From positions 1 through 8,608 of the forward strand of contig CAJOQW010000113.1 in NCBI GenBank assembly GCA_905236955.1: a DNA stretch of 8,608 bases. The letters are read 5' to 3'. The stretch is from an uncultured Bacteroidales bacterium. Lineage in GTDB: Bacteria > Bacteroidota > Bacteroidia > Bacteroidales > UBA932. Within the stretch, counting starts at the first letter, position 1. Every line of letters begins with the position of its first letter. Both the position numbers and the translations under genes were made by a program. Below the pieces are notes generated by a model. The model did not search any database. It was given only the letters and a program-made list of their open reading frames with translations, and was not told where the DNA came from. Positions 8,501 to 8,608 of this stretch are shown in pieces.

Positions 8501-8608
8501 GCTGCCGTTGATATCGCGGTAGGGGATTTCGGGTATGAGGGTGCGGAACTCCCTCCATACATCAGCCTTTCCTTTATTGCCAGTTTTAAGGTAATATGCT
8601 GTCAATGA
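5552..8608 (-). CDS. Six-hairpin glycosidase-like module fused to a GH2 glycoside hydrolase (5' end outside window)
   Basis: The frame is open to the right edge. A TTG at 8605 is the first start-like codon but the text reads as mid-domain, so the N-terminus and any signal peptide are off-window. Counting that TTG as residue 1, 1017 residues are visible. Residues 1-180 resemble the end of an (alpha/alpha)6 glycosidase of the GH95-like/DUF5703 kind: WRIIRPGDGR, HQGWKQDAIWAA, FPAFWGPGFDW, LASWPKDWPVEYRLHGP. From about 205 a GH2 enzyme follows: sugar-binding sandwich (NYQGPAWYRKTF, HGGIYRDVWL), Ig-like domain (about 365-480), then the TIM barrel with GVNRHQDF, RTAHYPQDP and RRDRNHPSIILW. Predicted acid/base is E609 (LNE) and nucleophile E670 (TREFG). 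Ig-like domains follow to about 970, then a Gly/Ser linker and a charged tail. GH2 specificity cannot be assigned (galactosidase, glucuronidase, galacturonidase and others occur). The gene converges on the esterase gene with one base between stops, so it belongs to another transcript. Confidence 0.88.
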   Translation of the reverse strand, partial: SLTAYYLKTGNKGKADVWREFRTLIPEIPYRDINGSKCIAPAESWERVQNVETPQLYPVFPWRIIRPGDGRMEYAVNTWWNDSDALKFRSHQGWKQDAIWAACMGLTDEAKRLILLKLADGPHRFPAFWGPGFDWTPDHNWGGSAAIALQEMILGEDALGRVTELASWPKDWPVEYRLHGPDGKVHTNTPSAKTSVAGLFPLEGSGRIVLDFNPGWKYFKGNVEGAWGKGFDDSAWETVNLPHTVELLPAEGSGNRNYQGPAWYRKTFRVPDDFGARHAVLHFEAVMGKQTVWVEGKKVLEHLGGYLPFEIDLTECGVKAGQECTVALLADNSDDKSYPPGKTQYTLDFTYHGGIYRDVWLLGIPDVHVTEASTAGKVAGGGIFIHYDRISRESASMTVDTDLGNFSGKTRKVSLRTRILDPDGTVLSEKTAKVSVPAAGKSVRQDFTINAPRLWTPDSPALYSVETQVLDGNDKVDGGITRTGIRSIRLDKEQGFFLNGGHYGQLIGVNRHQDFAYVGNAVPNNVQWADAQRLHDAGFRIIRTAHYPQDPSFMDACDEIGLFIIVATPGWQFWNKEPEFAARVQENTRQIIRRDRNHPSIILWEPILNETPFPLDFSLEALKVTKEEYPYAGAPGAAADLTSEGVKENYDVVYGWPEDKGKVDKPVFTREFGEMVDDWYAHNALNRAARHWGEIPMLMAAGSLHNTLGQMMDAGGQFFGGAQWHPFDHQRGYHPDPYWGGDWDAFRQEKYAYEMFRAALTRDEEPFIFFAHEMGQFSPDDVTLYSNCDSVRVTGLDGKGVTVASDNGAFVFPGLWNFWEARALSYSRRNWKGVRYVAEGYRDGQIVCTASKMPSRRSTTLSLRLDPVYGPLPADGSSFVVVIAEVTDDNGNVRRLAKEEVLFSVEGEGEIIGDSSIGANPRAVEFGSAPLLVRSTATPGKIKVHARVLHEGTHAPSPASLEFETVAPAFKSLGEPARKGSSGTSGISGSGSGRLEKEESARLLREVEKQQAEFGIKE
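5555..5671 (-). other. Gly/Ser-rich linker and charged C-terminal tail of the fusion protein
   Basis: Residues 979-992 of the visible protein read GSSGTSGISGSGSG, a flexible low-complexity linker. It is followed by about 25 residues rich in Glu, Lys, Arg and Leu (RLEKEESARLLREVEKQQ), which should form an amphipathic or coiled-coil-prone helix, ending in EFGIKE. It is not an obvious type IX secretion C-terminal domain or a membrane anchor. Function unknown. Confidence 0.6.
8006..8608 (-). other. Six-hairpin glycosidase-like segment of the fusion protein (partial domain)
   Basis: This stretch encodes the visible N-terminal part of the minus-strand protein, residues 1-200, up to the linker before the GH2 sandwich. 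Alternating helical segments with conserved aromatic and Trp-rich turns (WWNDSDALKFRSHQGW, FPAFWGPGFDWTPDHNWGG) and a terminal WPKDWPVEYRLHGP strand resemble, from memory, the ends of DUF5703-associated or GH95-like proteins, which normally finish shortly after this point. The catalytic residues of such a domain would mostly lie off-window, so its activity cannot be judged. The assignment to a named family is tentative. Confidence 0.55.

Noticed and set aside
8603..8605. TTG at the right edge as the true start of the minus-strand gene
   Set aside because: The frame continues as an open codon (TCA) to the edge, and the following residues are mid-domain without a signal peptide, so the gene most likely begins outside the window.

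Overview
The window looks like part of a carbohydrate-degradation locus (a polysaccharide-utilization or CAZyme cluster) from a GC-rich member of the Bacteroidota. The taxonomic call is an inference. It rests on the gene families (GH2, GH106, SASA-type esterase and a six-hairpin/GH2 fusion, all typical of gut Bacteroidales), on the absence of strong Shine-Dalgarno sequences before the starts, and on the tight gene packing. The high GC would suit Alistipes/Rikenellaceae-like or related lineages better than Bacteroides, but I cannot fix the genus.

Layout: three genes run on the + strand. (1) The C-terminal end of a GH2 beta-galactosidase-like enzyme (bases 1-956, cut by the left edge). (2) A complete, secreted GH106 alpha-L-rhamnosidase-like enzyme (953-4090) whose start overlaps the previous stop as ATGA. 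(3) A complete, secreted sialate O-acetylesterase-family esterase (4102-5550), 11 bases downstream of gene 2. Overlap and spacing indicate one transcription unit. One base after the third stop comes the stop of (4), a large convergent gene on the - strand (5552-8608, 5' end cut by the right edge). It joins the end of a six-hairpin glycosidase-like module to a full GH2 module. There is no non-coding stretch longer than 11 bases, and I see no RNA gene, mobile element, CRISPR array, SusC/SusD pair or regulator.

How they may work together (inference): a GH2 beta-glycosidase, a GH106 rhamnosidase and a deacetylating esterase, plus a second GH2 with a helical glycosidase-like partner, form a plausible exo-acting set for an O-acetylated, rhamnose- and galactose-containing plant glycan such as a pectic rhamnogalacturonan side chain or an arabinogalactan/gum. 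The esterase would unmask acetylated sugars and the exo-glycosidases would then remove terminal residues. No substrate can be proven from sequence alone.

The most unusual item is the six-hairpin/GH2 fusion, which also carries a Gly/Ser linker and a charged C-terminal tail. I found no evidence of a defence system or other wholly new system; this is mostly accessory glycan metabolism.
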